This document shows positions 45,422 through 56,494 of a stretch of DNA of 64,000 bases, piece by piece (position 1 is the stretch's first letter; every line of letters starts with the position of its first letter). The notes below the pieces were generated by a model. It saw only the letters and a list, made by a program, of their open reading frames with translations, had not been told where the DNA came from and searched no databases. The stretch comes from Clarkia xantiana subsp. parviflora (lineage: Eukaryota > Streptophyta > Magnoliopsida > Myrtales > Onagraceae), in the NCBI GenBank assembly GCA_036873135.1, contig JAPTYO010000015.1:2688839-2752838 (forward strand), in the 5' to 3' direction. Position numbers and translations under genes: made by a program.

Positions 45422-46557
45422 ACTGTGTGGCTTGTAAAAGTGATAACATTTTGACAGTTGAAATTATGTTTCAATTCGAATATAATAATTGCAATTTGAG
45501 TTTATGATTTATCGACGTCATAATGATTAACAACATCAGATTTTACGGTCTATAAACTAAGTCGTAGGAAGAAGTAAAATTCTTCCACCAAAATTATATC
45601 GAATGTGAACCTTGCCTCCTCACACATGCACGGTCATCTTGTAAGGAGAGAGGGACCTCTACCATAACAAGATTGGCTAAGAATTAGGGGAGTAATCCTG
45701 ATTAAACAAAACAATAACATTGTCACGCTTAACAGCATGACTTAATCTTCGTTTTGTAAATCGTCGAGTGTGACTTTGTCCGTCACTATATATCACATTC
45801 AAGGCCAAATGAGAGATTCTGTGATAGCATTATTGACATATCCCATCCCTGGCTTAACCAGGTGTGCTATCAATGCGTGCTTCATACTGCGCGTGCCACG
45901 TTCGACCACGGGGTCATGCTCGGTTGTGCTAGCTAGAATCCTTGTGATTCAAAGGGCGCATACTTCTTCACCTTGAGCGTGTGATTGATCCCGGATGCCT
46001 TATGAAGAGGCCTCCAAAGTATCCTCACGGACTAAGAACTTATACCTAAGGTCTGGCTCAATGCTCGCTTCCCGGCGTACGAGCGTAGTGCCAAAGAAAA
46101 CAGCCAAGTGACCACGTCTTGGAAACCGGTTGAGTCAGACTAAGGGTATAAGCGATGGGGATGGTTTAGTTCACCTTTAATTCACTGACTCTCGTGTTCA
46201 CTAGGTGGCCGCCAACCGGATATTAGTTGAAGGTTGTGAACACTTGTACGGATGCCCTAGAGAAGTATTCCTTTGTGGAAAACTGGGCAATTGGAGAATT
46301 AACAGTTGACCAAGGATACAGTGCGGTACATAGTTTTATTTCAAACAGGTTTGGTTCATGAAAGGGAATCAACTTTCTGTGGGCGCTACAATACTCTTAA
46401 CAGATGAGTAGCACGATGCCCGTCGTATCCGCCGGTCACACGGCAAGCCTCGTATGAACTATTCGGGGACGGAGATGAAGAATGAAGACTGAGATGTTGA
46501 TACTATTGCGTAATCGTATAGATTAACGAGCACCCTCCCATTCCGGCTAGTGGGAGC
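45422..46557 (+). other. Cop7 3' untranslated region with polypurine end
   Basis: Non-coding on the sense strand, homologous to the other 3' regions. Ends GCTAGTGGGAGC directly before the LTR. Confidence 0.65.
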
Positions 46558-47125
46558 TGTTAGCATATGGTGACGTGGCGCCGTACTAGGAGCCCGTTAA
46601 TTAAGGGAATTACCTAAGTTAATTAGGTAATTGTCAATCTGGGCTAATTGGGCCAAATCCAATTAGTAATTGACAAGGGAGGCCCAAAATGGGCCTCCCC
46701 CCCCCCCCCTTTTTGCATGGTTCGACCGAAACCCTAGTACTACATTGGTTGAGGTTGGCTTTTGGCAACTCCACCCAATACTATATATAGGGGTGACTCC
46801 TAAGGGTTTAAACACACAAAAAAGAACAAGGATCTCCATTGAGAAAACTTTTCACTCTAGTCTAATATTTCGGCACCATCACATCAAGTCTGAGGTTCCA
46901 TCTCCGTTGAAGAATCGATCAGAGGTCTTGTTGTGGAACTACATCGTGTGGGACTTCTTCTAAAAAAGAACTTGCACGTGGTTCCGACTTGAGGATCAGA
47001 ACTCCCTCCACATCATTCTTGGGCAGGAAAGCTAAAAGGTATGTGTACTAATTCCGCGGCGTAGATTAGATTTCTTGCTAGTACACGTTTAGCAGTTCGT
47101 AGTATTACGTCCCCGTAATCCAACT
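46558..47125 (+). repeat. Cop7 3' LTR
   Basis: 568 bp from TGTTAGCATATGG to CGTAATCCAACT (last base mutated from A). It includes a run of about 14 C at about 46697 that is shorter in the 5' LTR. The stem at 46753-46770 has one mismatch. Confidence 0.92.
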
Positions 47126-47967
47126 GTATAACTTCGGCATTGAAATAGCCAAAGATCGAGCTACCCGGAGGATATGTCTATCTCAAAAATCTTATATCAA
47201 CAATTTGTTGAAAGTAGGTTCAGATTACAGAATTCCAAACCTGTGAATACGCCGGTGATATTTGGGTGCGCACTGTCAAAACGTGACGGCCCCAAGAACC
47301 TGGCGGAGAGCGAACATATGAAGGGTGCAGAGTATTTGGGCATGGTTGGTAGTTTGATGTACGCCATGCATAACACCCGTCCGGATATCTGTTACGCTGT
47401 GGGCCTAGTAGCACGTTTCCAATCAGATCCTGGCGATCAACATTTAAAGGTACTTCCGACTATGCTCTGTTCTATGAGGGCGGGAAGTTAGAATTGACCG
47501 GTTATAGTGAAGCCGACCATGGTGGCGATCTGGATGATCTTAATTCCACCACAAGAGGAGTAATTCTCCTTACTAATGTCGTCATTTCATGGACGAGCAA
47601 GAAGCAAACCTGTGTCGCGCTTTCAACAATGGAATAAGAATTCGTTGCTCTCACTAAGAATGCACAGGAAGCGGTCTGGCTGAAAAGGCTTCTTACTACG
47701 TTGCTTGGTTGTGACGTCGGAAGTAAACATGTAAAGGTGTTCTCCAACAGTCAGGCAGCTATTGCGGCAGTTAAGAATCCGAAGTACCATAGTAGGACCA
47801 AACACATTGATGTGAAATATTTCCATGCTACATCGATGGTAGACGACAATATAATCACTATGGAATACTTGTCCACTAATAATATAATTCCGGACCCATA
47901 AACTAAGCCACTACACAGGGAGATATTCGAAAAGCATGTAATACTGCTTGGATTTCGTAGGGTTTAG
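47126..47967 (+). pseudogene. Cop6 RT end and RNase H, after Cop7
   Basis: The reading resumes with FGIEIAKDR-type sequence after the right target duplication. RNase H shows SEADHGGDLDD (family: SDADHGGDPDD, so a catalytic Asp is changed to Glu), SWTSKKQTCVALSTME then a stop, KVFSNSQAAIAAVKNPKYHS (Asp of DSQAA changed to Asn) and a tail ending at a stop at 47965-47967. A deletion near 47450 removed part of the HLKAVKRIIRYLKGT segment. Confidence 0.85.
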
Positions 47968-49104
47968 GAATGGCATGTATCTGTGATAACATTTTGATAT
48001 TAGAAAGTTACATTTTGTAAGTGAAAGAATTACAACTGAGTTTATGATCAATCGGCGTAATAATGTTTTAATTACATCAAATTTACGGTCTATAAACTGA
48101 GTCGTAGGAGGACGCAATCCTCTGCCAAAACTATGTCGAATGTGGGCCTTAACTAGTCACACAGGTACAGTCGTCTTGCGGTGGAGGGAGGCCTCCACTA
48201 TGCAAGGATGGCTAAGAATCAGGGGGATAAACCTGATTGAGCAGAATGATTATCTATAGTCGAAGTAACTTGACGTGATTTTCGTTCTGCAGATCGTCGT
48301 GATGAACTTCATTCGTCATAAATCCACATTCTGGGTCGAATGAAAATGTGTGTTAGCATGATTGACATGTCCTATTCCTGTTGACCCAAAAGGTTCATGT
48401 ATGCTATCAACGCGTGCTTCATACTATGCGTGCCATGTTCGACCACGGGGTCACCGCTCGGTTGTGCCAGAAAGGAATCCTCGTGATTCTAGCGGGCGCA
48501 AACTTCTTCACCTCGAGCGTGCGTTTGATCTCGGGAGCCTTAGGAAGAGGCACCCGAAGTATCCTCATGGACTCAGAACTCATACCTAAGGTCAGGCTCA
48601 ATGCTCGCTTCCCAGTGTACGAGCGTAGCGATGAACAAAAAGGCCCAGTGACCACGTCATTGGAAACCGGTTGGGTTTGACTAAGGGTATGAGCGAGGGG
48701 ATTGTCAAGTTCACCTGTAATTCACTGATTCTTTTATTCACTAGGTGGCCACCAGCCGGATATTAGTTGAAGGTTGTGAATACTTGTACGGATGCCTTGG
48801 AGAAGTGTTCCTATGTTGTAACTAGGCAAATGGAGAATTATCAGTTGACCTAGGATACAGCGCCCTACAATATATATAAATGTTATTTATAACAGGTTGA
48901 TTGGAGAACAAGGAATCAACGTTCCGCGGGCGCTACAACACTCCTAGCAGATGAGTAGCACGATGCCCGTCGTATCCGCCGGTCGCACGGCAAACCTCGT
49001 ACGAACTATTCGGAAGCACGGAGCATATCAAAGGGGAGAAATGTTGATGCGAATTTGGACAACAATACATTAACAAGTACCCTCCCATTCCGGCGAGTGG
49101 GAGC
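47968..49104 (+). other. Cop6 3' untranslated region with polypurine end
   Basis: Antisense frame at 48419-48655 carries GMSSESMRILRVPLPKAPEI, matching Cop1, Cop2 and Cop5. Ends GGCGAGTGGGAGC at 49104. Confidence 0.65.
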
Positions 49105-49168
49105 TGTAAGCATATGGTGATGGGCGCCGTAATTGGTAGGCCATAATATGAATAGTTTACCTAATGAA
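49105..49168 (+). repeat. Cop6 3' LTR, 64-bp stump
   Basis: TGTAAGCATATGGTGATGGG onward, breaking off at CTAATGAA where the minus-oriented Cop8 3' region (GGTGGTCACTGGGCC) begins. Confidence 0.8.
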
Positions 49169-49851
49169 GGGTGGTCACTGGGCCTTTTTGTTTAGCACTA
49201 CGCTCGTACACCGGGAAGCGAGCATTGAGCCTGACCTTAGATATGAGTTTTGAGTCTGTGAGGATACTTTAGGTGCCTCTTCATAAGGCTCATGGGATCA
49301 ATCACACGCTCGAGGTGAATAAGTTTGCCCCTGCCAGAATCACGAGGATTCCTTCCTAGCACAACCGAGTTGTGAACCCGTGGTCGAACGTGGAACGCGC
49401 AGTATGAAGCACGCGTTGATAGCATACCTGAACCTTTTGGGTTAAAAGGAAAGGGATATGTCAATCATGCTATCACAGATTCTGGCCCAGAATGTGGTTA
49501 AATGACGAACGAAGTTCATCACGGCGATGTGCAAAACGAAGATCACGTCGAGTTACTTCGAAACTAGATAATCGTCTTGCTTAATCAGGTTTATCCCCCT
49601 GACTCTTAGCCACTCTTGCTTGGTGGAGGCCTCCCTCCACCGCAAGACGACCGTACCTGTGTGACTAAGTAAGGCCCACATTCGACATAGTTTGGTAGAG
49701 GATTGCGTCCTACTACGACTTAGTTTATAACCGTAAATCTGATGTAATCAAAACGGTATGACGTCGATTGATCATAAAATCAGTTGCAATTCTTTCGCTT
49801 ACAAAATATAACTTTCTAATATCAAAATGTTATCACAGATGCATGCCATTT
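49169..49851 (-). other. Cop8 3' untranslated region, truncated
   Basis: Begins about 450 bp inside the normal 3' region. No gene. Confidence 0.65.
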
Positions 49852-51191
49852 CTAAACCCTACGCAATCCATGCATTTTTTAGATGCTTTTCGAATATCTC
49901 CCTGCGTAGTGGTTTTGTTAATGGGTCCGTTGCCAAGTTATTGGTGGACAATTATTCCATAGTGATTATATTGTCTACTACTATTAAAATTTAGCATCAA
50001 ATTATTTCTCATCAATGTGTTTGGTCCTACTACGATACTTCGGATTCTTAACTGCCGCAATGGCTGCTTGACTGTCAGAGAAGACCTTCACAGGTTTATT
50101 CTCAACATTACCACCAAGCAGTAAAGTTAGAAGCCTTTTGAGCCAGACCGCATCTTGTGCATTCTTAGAGATAGATAAGAATTCTGATTCCATCGTTGAC
50201 AGCTCGACACAGGTTTGCTTCTTGCTCGTCCGTGAAATGGCGACATTAGCAAGGAGGAACACTCCCCTTGTAGTGGACTTACGATCATCCGGATCGCCAG
50301 TCACCGTAACCGGTCAATTCTAACTTTTCACCATCATAGCACAGCGCGTAGTCGGTAGTACCTTTCAGATAACGAGTTAGTCTTTTTATAGTCTTTAAAT
50401 GTTGATGGAAGGGATCTGACAGGTAACGTGCTACTAGGCCCACGACGTAACAAATATCCGGACGGGTGCATTGCATGGCGTACGTCAAAATACCAACCAC
50501 GCTTAAATACTCCGCACCCTTCATCTGTTCACGCTCTGCCTGGTTCTTGGGGCCGTCACGTTTTGACAGTGCGCACCCAAACAGCACTGGCGTTTCCACA
50601 GGTTTGGCATCCCTTAATCTGAATCTCTTTCATCAGTTTGTTGATATAAGCTTCTTGAGACAGACACAATTTCCGGGTAGCCCGATCTCTAGCAATTTTA
50701 ATGCCTAAGATGTACAAGGCCTCTCCCATGTCCTTCATCTCAAATACAGATGCCAACCAGGACTTTGACTTGTTCATAAAACTTATGTCGTTTGCGGCAA
50801 TGAGTATGTCATCCACGTATAAAGTTAAGATGACATACTTAGACTCGGAGGTCTTATAATAAAAGCATGGATCCTCGTGAAGATTCACAAATCCATTTCC
50901 TACGATTTCCTCCTGGAATCTGCGGTACCATTACCAAGACGACTGTTTAAGACCATAAATGGACCTTTGAAGTTTACAAACTTTACGTTCGTTACCAGGA
51001 GTAATGAAAACCTTTGGTTTCTCCATGTAGATCTCTTCCTTCAGGTTTCCGAGGGGGAATGCGGTCTTAATACTCGTTTGGTGAGGTTCGAAATCAAGAC
51101 CTGCGACCAGGACCATAAATGACCCTTACGGTGGTTTTACGCACAGTTGGGGAGAATGTTTCGTCAAAGTCCACTCCGTAAAATTGGGTAC
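49852..51191 (-). pseudogene. Cop8 RT and RNase H, part left of Gyp1
   Basis: From the stop at 49852-49854: decayed tail, then RNase H at 50002-50304 (KSTTRGVFLLANVAISRTSK, LSTMESEFLSISKNAQDAVW, KVFSDSQAAIAAVKNPKYRS). The SDADHGG motif is damaged by a short deletion near 50300. RT at 50285-50890 includes TLYVDDILIAANDISFMNKS and KDMGEALYILGIKIARDRAT, and 50931-51116 includes LKEEIYMEKPKVFITPGNE. The frame is cut by Gyp1 at 51192. Confidence 0.85.
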
Positions 51192-51796
51192 TGTTATGTT
51201 CGCTTCACCACTTGGGCAACTTCGGGCTTTTTCCTTCACGAACAGGCTTCTTTCTTCACGATCAGGCTCGAGATGTATGTATAAGGACGAGAACTCCGCG
51301 ATCCTTAAAACACAATCACCGAGCTAATCTCCCAATCCTTGACCTTGAACTCTTGACCTTCGGGTCCTGCACGAGGGGCAGTAACCAGCGTGGAAGGGGG
51401 GAATACTTGTTGGGCCCACTCCGACGATCAATTTAGAACTTCTAGAGAGAGAAAGCCTTAGAGAGAAGTCAGAGCATTCAAAGTCCAAAAGTGAGGGAGT
51501 TGTTTAGAATGGGAGACCTAGGCCCCTATTTATAGGGAACCTAAGGATCATGCCCAGTTTTGAACTACTTGATGTCGGTATGTAAGGAAGACGTATACCG
51601 TCATCAAGGCGGACTATGCATGCACCGATTTCCCGCACTTGGCAAATTAATCGCGGTGAGCGTATGAAGAAAAACAGTAATCCGGACCTACCCGGATTGT
51701 TTAACAATCCGGGACGGGTCCGGATTTCCCTAGGGCAATCCGGACCTCCGGATCGCCTTAGGGAAATTCGGAAGTCCTTCGGCCCGGGAATTAACA
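51192..51796 (-). repeat. Gyp1 3' LTR
   Basis: 605 bp from TGTTATGTTCGCTTCACC to CGGGAATTAACA. It lacks about 100 bp at the outer 5' side that the 5' LTR has (after GGGAATTA). The polypurine tract complement CTTGCCCCCGAGTCAAG follows at 51797. Confidence 0.88.
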
Positions 51797-53299
51797 CTTG
51801 CCCCCGAGTCAAGTAGTGGTTCAAAACCCGTACTTGACTCTTTTCAAAGATAAGATATTCGTCCAATTTAGGTTCGGTACTGACCTCAGGGGTGGCCTGT
51901 TTGTCAACTTGAATGTTGAGATCATAAATTTGACCAACTTTTAATTTTCCACCGTACGTACATAATCTGTTTACAAGGTTAGTGTAACGAACAATATGCG
52001 TACATTGACATACAATATGATAATATCATGGTATATGAAATAAGCGTATAACACGTTGTTAATATGTAAATGATGACAGCGTAGTAGACGAATGACGTAA
52101 TCATGCGACAAGCAAAACACTTAAAATAATATAGAATTGGAGAACATGTATTTAATCATGAAGCATGATGTAAACATTGAAAATGGTGCACACACGTAGT
52201 ATGATGCAATCATGGAAAATGATGCAAACACGCAATTCATACTTAGATTATAAAAATAATCACGCGACCACCATGAATTTGCATCATGTACGTATAAAAG
52301 TGATAACATGCATGACGATTTACGAAGCGCGTTATGCAATACTAGAGAGCATATATGTAAAACAAGCATAGTAGATGTGTAAGTATGTGATACTAGGGAC
52401 TTGTGTGAAAATAGATATTAGTTTAGTCCTTAGCACATGGTGTAGGCACTATTAATGAGAATTAGGAGAGAGAATACCAATTATCTTATATCCTTAATAG
52501 ATAAATCCTCAAGAAGCTCTCTATTCTTGGTGAAGAGGGAGTTCATGGAGGTGTGAATTTGGAGTAATCACATCACATTTGACATCGATCAAGATCGAAT
52601 CCGGGCAAGGAGGGGACCGAGGCGGCGCGTGAGGCAACGCAGACGGTGCGTGAGACGACGGCAGCGGCGCGTGAGGACGGCGGTGGCGGCGCGTGAGGAC
52701 GGTGGCGGCGGCGCGTGAGGACGGTGGTGGCGGCGCGTGGATCTTCGGGTGAGGGCGAGGAGTAATTCGAACTTGCTTCGTGTCGGTGAGTCCAATTTCG
52801 TACATGGCTAGACCTTTCGTGACTTCGATTGGCCTTGATTTAGTCTTGAAATCATCATGTACCTAGCTATCTTATCATACATACAAGGTGTTTGATAAAA
52901 TGCATTAGAATACTTAGCCCCAAATTGGCCACAATTTTTCTAAGTGCTGAATATTTTAGAAAAGTGTAAATGAATCGTTATACTTCCCTTATGCATAGTG
53001 TTCATTGCCGACATGTTTTCCCATGACTTAGTCGTTGTTATAGCATGCTCGATATTGATGATTGGTAGTTGTACGTACACGGTCGTCAATGGTTGTATAT
53101 TGGTAATGATAGCTTAGGAAATGTATGTTGAGCGTCATGTATAGACTGTCGGTCATTGTCTGCAAACATGCTAAAACACTTAGAAAATATTTTAACAATA
53201 TCTAACGCTTATTACCATAGATTTTGTCCTATGAGCTTTGTCGATAAGCGTCGTAGGAATGCTCAGGAGGCACTGTGTAGAAGTCGATAGTAGCTACTT
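51797..53299. repeat. Gyp1 3' region: non-coding, with a 22-bp GC-rich minisatellite
   Basis: Mostly AT-rich with no gene. At 52668-52740 a 22-bp unit beginning CGCGTGAGGACGGTGGCGG repeats three to four times, with related CGTGAG words from 52625. It is a sharp GC island in an AT-rich stretch. Confidence 0.65.
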
Positions 53300-53720
53300 G
53301 ATGTATGCAATCCATCCTTGTCGTTATGTACGTACATACATAGAAACACTTAAAAAATATTTTCCCCTTGTCGACATGTAGGTACGTACATGGAAACACT
53401 TAGAAAATATTTTCCTCTTGTCGACATGCACCCTTGTCGACATGTATGTACGTACATGGAAACACTTAGAAAATATTCTTCACTTGTCGACATGCAACCT
53501 TGTCGACATGTATGTATGTACATGGAAATACTTAGAAATATTCTTCACTTGTCGACACGCATCCTCGTCGACATGTATGTACGTACATGGAAATACTTAG
53601 AAAATATTCTTCACTTGTCGACATGCATCCTCGTCGACATGTATGTACGTACATGGAAATACTTAGAAAATATTCTTCACTTGTCGACATGCATCCTTGT
53701 CGACATGTATGCACGTACAT
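53300..53720. repeat. 66-bp tandem repeat in Gyp1
   Basis: About six units of the pattern CATGTATGTACGTACATGG ... ACTTAGAAAATATTCTTCAC ... TTGTCGACATGCATCC. The unit length is a multiple of three, so one frame reads through as a 22-residue repeat (53390-53794); this looks incidental. Each unit carries the palindromes TGTACGTACA and GTCGAC. Single diverged units also occur around 53180 and 53910. Confidence 0.85.
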
Positions 53721-54065
53721 GTATGTGCGAGCTTGCCCCCATACTTAGAATTTTTCTCTTTCCCTGGCTATGTATGTTGTATCCATGTACTTGATGTAAA
53801 TAAAGATTGTATGCCAATCACCTTGTTGTATGCTAACACTTGGTAATATGCTTGACACATAGTAGCGTGATGTCCACTTGCAATATGCCGACTGTCATCT
53901 TGAGCAAAACACTTAGAAAATATTTCGCCCTTGTAATCATGTATCCATGTCGATATGCATGTACATACATAGAGCTTGCACACTGATTGACTTGTTACTT
54001 GTAATTTTCAGGATTCCGAGTTACGCAGTCTTCTTTTCAGAGTTAGTCTTCTTGCCGTGGTTATT

Positions 54066-56394
54066 ATGAGTAAGTCTTCTATCCCCGTTCCGCGAGTAAC
54101 ATTATGTTCCGATGTTGGTGACGAGTCGGGTATCAACACAGTTGATTCTCTTAAGGACACCACGAGGAATGTGAGTTAATTCTTCAACTATATTGATGAA
54201 GATATGTTTGAGCTATACGCGACTTGTTGTGGACTTGATTCTGCTTTGGAGGCTATTCTTCCTTATGACGTGCTTCCGGACTCCAAAAAAGGGCAAGTTA
54301 CTATTCCTCCAAGTGATCTATCCGCAGTTTATACCTCGCAGATTAAGTAAGGCCTGCGTTTTCCCTATTGTCCTGACTTGGTGGATCTTTTTCGCTATTA
54401 CCGGATATCACCCTTAAGTCTATCTCCTGCTGGCCTCCATGTATGGAGCTGTTTTCGAGTTTTGTTCCACAGGCAATCTTGGCACTATTCTACCACTCTT
54501 TTCCGATGCTTTTATCAATTGATGTGTCAAGATGTGACGGGGTTATGTGGAATGAAGATGCGTTGGCCGAACTTGCAAGATAAGGGCTTCGAGAAGCTTG
54601 GTCTTGGAGATGCCGAGTGGGATCACAAACAACGTCTAGCCGCCCCGGCTGATCGTTCTGGTTCTCATAGGCGACATCACTACTTCTTTGTATGCGATGT
54701 CTGGACTATTAGGGATGTTGAGAATGTGGAGAAGGCTGATCCTGCTCCTATTTTTTCTGACCATTCCTTGGATGATAGGGAGGCGGTGAAGAGTATTATT
54801 CGATGTCAGCAAGAGCGTCGCTATCGCTGTCTATTACGTGCTTCGAATTAGGATTTGATTGATGTCGGGATTCATATACTTCCTTCTGAAGATTTGGTAT
54901 GTTGATATCTTTTATAACCTGTACTATGTTGCAATGTAGGTCGTATTGATGGAAAAAGCTCGTCTTTGCAGACAGCTAATGATCGTGATAACCTGTCAGT
55001 TGGGCGTCGTGCTCGTAATATTGCCCCCACTATTCCTGAAGGCTTCGGACATGATCGTGGCAAAGGACCTAAAAGTGACGCATCTTCTTGTATTTTCGCT
55101 TGACTTGCTGATTTTTTCAAGTTTTGTTATATTCACGTCGTCTTTGTTCCTTTAGGTAACTCCGTGCATGTGACTGAGCGCGTTGTTGCGGTACCTGCCA
55201 CTAGTGTTCTTCCCAAGAGATCTGCCGCAGGGGCGTGTCCCTCGAGTGACCCAAAGCGCTCTAAACCAAGTGCGGCTATTCCAGCTCCTTCTAGCGATAA
55301 AGGGAAAAGAGTTGAGAGTCGCACGATAGCGCCTTCTGCCCCCCGGTCGAGGGACCGGCCCGAGGAGGAGCGTTCTTCCCACCGAGGTATGCATTGTTCT
55401 ATTTGACATACATCTTATACTTAGTATACTTTGCTAATGTCTTATTTGTTTTACGTTGTTCTTATTGTAGCGTTGCCACGTATTAAGCGTGATGACTTGA
55501 TCCTTTCTGACGGGATTGATGTTTCCGGAGAAAACTGGTCACCTTTCTCCGCTGGTAGTCTTCATTTCCCGAAGGACTCCAAACTTAGCACTCCAGGAGT
55601 TGGTGTGCGGGTGCTTCAAAGATGTGTTCCTCCTGGTGATCATGATGTCAAATCGTCTACTGATGAGGAGGCACAGGCATACATTGAGAGCGGCCTAGCT
55701 GAATTTGCACCGGTAGATCTTGTTCTAACTTTTTGCCTTCCTGTTGTACGCGTATGCTTTGTTGATGTTGTTGATCATGATCGTCCTGTTTGTTGTACAT
55801 AGGCTATTTCAAAGATTTTGAACATGTCTTCTTTTGTGTTGGAGCTTGTAAGTGAGAGGAAGGCTGCTATCAAGAAGTGCAGTACAGTTTCCCGCGCGCT
55901 TGCGTAGTCCGAAGAGGAAGTGCAGAATTTGAACTCCAAGGTTGTCGATATTGATGCGCGTATTGCTACTCGTCGCGTCCATGCTAAACAACTTGAGGCC
56001 GAGATTGCTGCTATCAAGCAGAAAATTGCGGAGAACAATAGTGTTCATGATGTCGCGCTTGCTTCTGTTCGTAACGAGGCACATAGATGGGGTGTTGAGA
56101 AGGGATTGGCTGAGTATCCTAGTACCCCTGCCTATTCTGCTGCCGTCCTTGCTGCTGCTAAAGCGGATCTTGCACCTTTGGTTGATGAGTTTGCCAAAGA
56201 TTACATTGGCAGAGTTCATGCACTTGCCCCCCGGATTTCTGTTCGACAAGCTGGGTCCTTATTCTTCTTTTGTTGTTGACCATGTTGCGGATTTGCAACG
56301 TAAGGCAGCTGAAGCGGCTTCTATTGCTTTGACCTTTGGATATGATAATGCTGATGTTGAACTTGGTGTTGATTTCCTGGATATGCTGTCTTAG
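54066..56394 (+). pseudogene. Antisense multi-exon gene in Gyp1, PF04195-like (putative gypsy-type transposon protein)
   Basis: Opposite to Gyp1. The start MSKSSIPVPRVTLCSD is at 54066. The long first exon (to about 54896) carries the signature region GLRFPYCPDLVDLFRYYRIS then LSPAGLHVWSCFRVLF and FYQLM, typical of plant PF04195 proteins. Next come a Pro/Ser/Arg-rich part (55156-55386), then ALPRIKRDDLILSDGID, and a C-terminal coiled coil (NLNSKVVDIDARIATRRVHA, KQLEAEIAAIKQKIAEN). GT...AG introns are visible at 55387-55470 and 55713-55802 with phases that join the frames; two others (54897-54939 and about 55091-55155) are less sure. AATAAA at 56489 fits a poly(A) signal. In-frame stops at 54177, 54348, 54849 and 55905 and a frameshift in the C-run near 56228 show decay. 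Its function is unknown to me. Confidence 0.7.
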
Positions 56395-56488
56395 TCCTTT
56401 GGAGATGATGATATGTTTGAGGCTTTTGTCCAAACCTTTATTTGTGTGTTTGCTTTGTATGGAACTTCGTCCTTTGGACCTGTTTTTC

Positions 56489-56494
56489 AATAAA
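56489..56494 (+). terminator. Possible poly(A) signal of the antisense gene
   Basis: AATAAA about 95 bp after the stop at 56394. Confidence 0.4.

Larger units (their letters stand above)
38820..47125 (+). mobile_element. Cop7: copia element with both LTRs, inserted in Cop6
   Basis: 5' LTR 38820-39357, primer site 39359-39370, leader, gag B, spacer, RT-RNase H and 3' LTR 46558-47125. The target duplication is TTATA on the left (38815-38819) and GTATA on the right (47126-47130), one mismatch. The RT codons of Cop6 continue across it, so the insertion is certain. It is among the youngest copia copies by nesting order. Confidence 0.92.
32853..49168 (+). mobile_element. Cop6: copia element split by Cop7
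   Basis: 5' LTR 32853-33453, primer site, leader, gag A 35532-36400, spacer, pol 37581-38819 and 47126-47967, 3' region 47968-49104 and a 64-bp stump of 3' LTR (49105-49168). Cop7 interrupts the RT frame. The reading of RT picks up exactly where it left off across Cop7. Confidence 0.85.

Noticed and set aside
52521..52805. Pro/Arg/His-rich minus-strand frame
   Set aside because: It only reflects the 22-bp GC-rich minisatellite.
53300..53720. Regularly spaced direct repeats resembling a CRISPR array
   Set aside because: The repeats are contiguous, without unique spacers, in a plant retrotransposon.
53390..53794. 134-codon plus-strand frame with 22-residue repeats
   Set aside because: It is a by-product of the 66-bp tandem repeat, whose length is a multiple of three; no domain or start context supports a gene.
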